From Nitrososphaerales archaeon (GTDB lineage: Archaea > Thermoproteota > Nitrososphaeria > Nitrososphaerales > Gagatemarchaeaceae), in NCBI GenBank assembly GCA_030044375.1, contig JASHVX010000046.1, positions 1 to 5,148 on the forward strand: a stretch of 5,148 nucleotides of DNA, given 5' to 3'. A program made the position numbers and the translations under genes. A model generated the notes under the pieces. The model was not told where the DNA came from. It saw nothing but the letters and a program-made list of their open reading frames with translations, and searched no databases. This document shows positions 3,933 to 5,148 of the stretch, in pieces (the stretch's first letter is position 1; every line of letters starts with the position of its first letter).

Positions 3933-4934
3933 ATGACCCTCCAGGAGACTATCCCCTGGCTCAAGGAGTACATCGACCCGGTGAACGCGCAGCTCGTAGA
4001 GCTGATCCCCTCGGGCCCGGGCACCTCGCAGATGGAGGTCGCTGCGGCCGAGGCGCTCTCCTTCGGCGGGAAGCGTGTGAGGGCAGCCCTGTCACTGCTC
4101 TGGTGCGAGATCTACGGCGGAGACTCTTCGAGCGCGATCCCTATCGCCGTCGCCTACGAGCTGGCGCATGCGAGCGCCCTAGTGCAAGACGACATCATCG
4201 ACAGCTCCGACATGAGGCGGGGGAGGCCGTCGATCGTCGCGAAGTACGGGCTATCGACGGCGATTCTGTCCTCCGACCTGCTCCTCTTCAACGTGCCCAG
4301 GATGGTGGCGAAATACGCCGGCCTGGGCAGCGCGAGGCTGGCGAGGATCTTTGACCTAGTGGGGGAAGCCTGCAGGGCGACAACATGGGGCGAGTACCTC
4401 GACCTGGAGCTCGCCCGGGGGGCCGGCGGGACCGAGCGGGAGTATGAGGAGATGATCAGGCTGAAGACCTCGACCCTTCTGAGCGCGCCGTGCGAGAGCG
4501 GGGCGCTGGTGGGCGGGGCGACCGACAAGGAGGCGTCGCTAGCCGGCCGGTTCGGGGCTGCGATAGGGATGGCATATCAGATACAGGACGATGCCCTCGA
4601 CCTCACCGGAGACGAGCTGTCGTTGGGCAAGCCCGTCTTCACCGACCTCAGGGGCGGCAAGAGGAGCGCCGTGCTCATGCACTGCCTGAGCCACTGCACG
4701 GAGGACGACAGGGAGTTCGTCTCGGGGCTGATGAACCGCTCCGGCGCCTACACCCCAGCCGAGGTCTCGAGGATGAAGAAGCTGATCGAAGACATGGGCT
4801 CGGTCGAGTACGCCAAGGAGAGGGTCCTGGCCTACACCAGCGAGGCGAAGGAGTCTCTGGATTCCGTGCCAGAGGGCAGGGCGAAGGCGCTGCTCGCCGA
4901 GCTTACCGACTATCTCTCTGTCCGGTACTACTAG
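3933..4934 (+). CDS. trans-polyprenyl diphosphate synthase (GGPP or longer-chain)
   Basis: This 333-residue enzyme joins isopentenyl diphosphate units onto an allylic primer to build isoprenoid diphosphates for archaeal lipids, quinone tails or carriers. Family landmarks appear in order: FGGKRVRA (K47, R48, R50), first Asp-rich motif D86-D87-I-I-D90 followed by RRG (95-97), K178-T179, Q216, and second Asp-rich motif D219-D220-A-L-D223, then a GKPVFTDLRGGK loop. All Mg/diphosphate ligands appear intact, and length is normal for the family. Five residues before the first motif is S81 (A82 next), where archaeal GGPP synthases such as the Sulfolobus acidocaldarius enzyme have an aromatic (F77). 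A small residue there is expected to open the product tunnel and allow a longer chain. The frame stays open upstream to 3771, but the ATG at 3933 is preferred because a TATA-like box sits 28 bases before it and the protein homology begins there. Confidence 0.93.
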   Translation: MTLQETIPWLKEYIDPVNAQLVELIPSGPGTSQMEVAAAEALSFGGKRVRAALSLLWCEIYGGDSSSAIPIAVAYELAHASALVQDDIIDSSDMRRGRPSIVAKYGLSTAILSSDLLLFNVPRMVAKYAGLGSARLARIFDLVGEACRATTWGEYLDLELARGAGGTEREYEEMIRLKTSTLLSAPCESGALVGGATDKEASLAGRFGAAIGMAYQIQDDALDLTGDELSLGKPVFTDLRGGKRSAVLMHCLSHCTEDDREFVSGLMNRSGAYTPAEVSRMKKLIEDMGSVEYAKERVLAYTSEAKESLDSVPEGRAKALLAELTDYLSVRYY

Positions 4935-5015
4935 GCAAGAGCTCCGGCTGCCCGCTCGGGCTGTCGACGTCTCCGGCCGTCTTTCCAGAGGGGCCGTCGT
5001 CGGCCAGGTGCGACC

Positions 5016-5148
5016 CTACTTCTGGTCGGGGAGGTCCGCGCCCATGATGAAGACCGCGGCCGCGACGACCGAGGTCCACACCCCTCTGTCTCCCACAGCC
5101 GACTGCGTGTTGTTCAGGGTCCTTATGATCCTGCCCGACGCCTTGAAG
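5016..5148 (-). CDS. C-terminal end of an unidentified minus-strand protein (5' end outside window)
   Basis: The minus-strand frame is open from the window edge (5147) to TAG at 5016-5018, giving 43 visible residues. These include KASGRIIRTLNNTQSAV, a moderately hydrophobic stretch WTSVVAAAVFIMGADL, and the end PDQK. Codon choice (ATC, ATA, AGG, AAG) looks like that of the real genes here, and the plus-strand frame across it is low-complexity and Arg-rich. The family is not recognisable. The hydrophobic run is short for a membrane span. It is convergent with the polyprenyl synthase gene, and the 81 bases between the two stops hold only a weak GGCC/GGCC stem (4992-5005) and no T-run. Confidence 0.5.
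   Translation of the reverse strand, partial: FKASGRIIRTLNNTQSAVGDRGVWTSVVAAAVFIMGADLPDQK

Noticed and set aside
3488..4354. 288-codon plus-strand frame spanning the secreted-protein gene, promoter region and synthase
   Set aside because: It crosses two genes and the divergent promoters and encodes Arg-rich low-complexity sequence.
4490..5047. 185-codon plus-strand frame over the end of the synthase
   Set aside because: It is Arg/Gly-rich shadow sequence overlapping the well-supported second DDxxD region in another frame.

Overview
The window looks like a GC-rich archaeal chromosome segment. Most genes have an AT-rich TATA-like box about 24 to 37 bases upstream of the start and little or no leader. 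Arg is often AGG and Ile often ATA despite the high GC content, and T-rich stretches follow some genes. A TACK archaeon of the Nitrososphaeria/Thaumarchaeota type is the best guess, but no marker gene here fixes the lineage.

Layout, left to right. At 1-345 is the C-terminal end of an unidentified gene that may carry a winged helix. At 418-486 is a 22-codon, lysine-rich mini-gene with a good ribosome binding site, followed at once by a very strong hairpin with a T-run (491-543). About 240 bases follow with no convincing gene. The centre holds two co-directional genes. The first (788-1324) joins a rubrerythrin-type rubredoxin-like Cys4 knuckle to a cyclic-nucleotide-binding (CNB) domain. The second (1404-2759) is a five-pass membrane class III adenylate cyclase with all six canonical catalytic residues. 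Together they read as a compact cAMP module: a membrane cyclase that may sense something outside the cell, plus a soluble receptor with a metal site and no DNA-binding domain.

On the minus strand follow a small DUF4177-like protein (2767-3000) and a secreted or membrane-anchored Ser/Thr-rich beta protein (3099-3755). Each has its own TATA-like promoter, and a hairpin/oligo-T terminator separates them. A divergent 177-base promoter region leads to a plus-strand trans-polyprenyl diphosphate synthase (3933-4934). Both of its DDxxD motifs are intact, and a small residue at the chain-length position suggests a long-chain product. The C-terminus of an unidentified minus-strand gene (5016-5148) closes the window.

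The most notable item is the pairing of the rubredoxin/CNB fusion with the cyclase. The mini-gene plus terminator unit comes second. Gene identities rest on motifs read by eye; no database search was possible.
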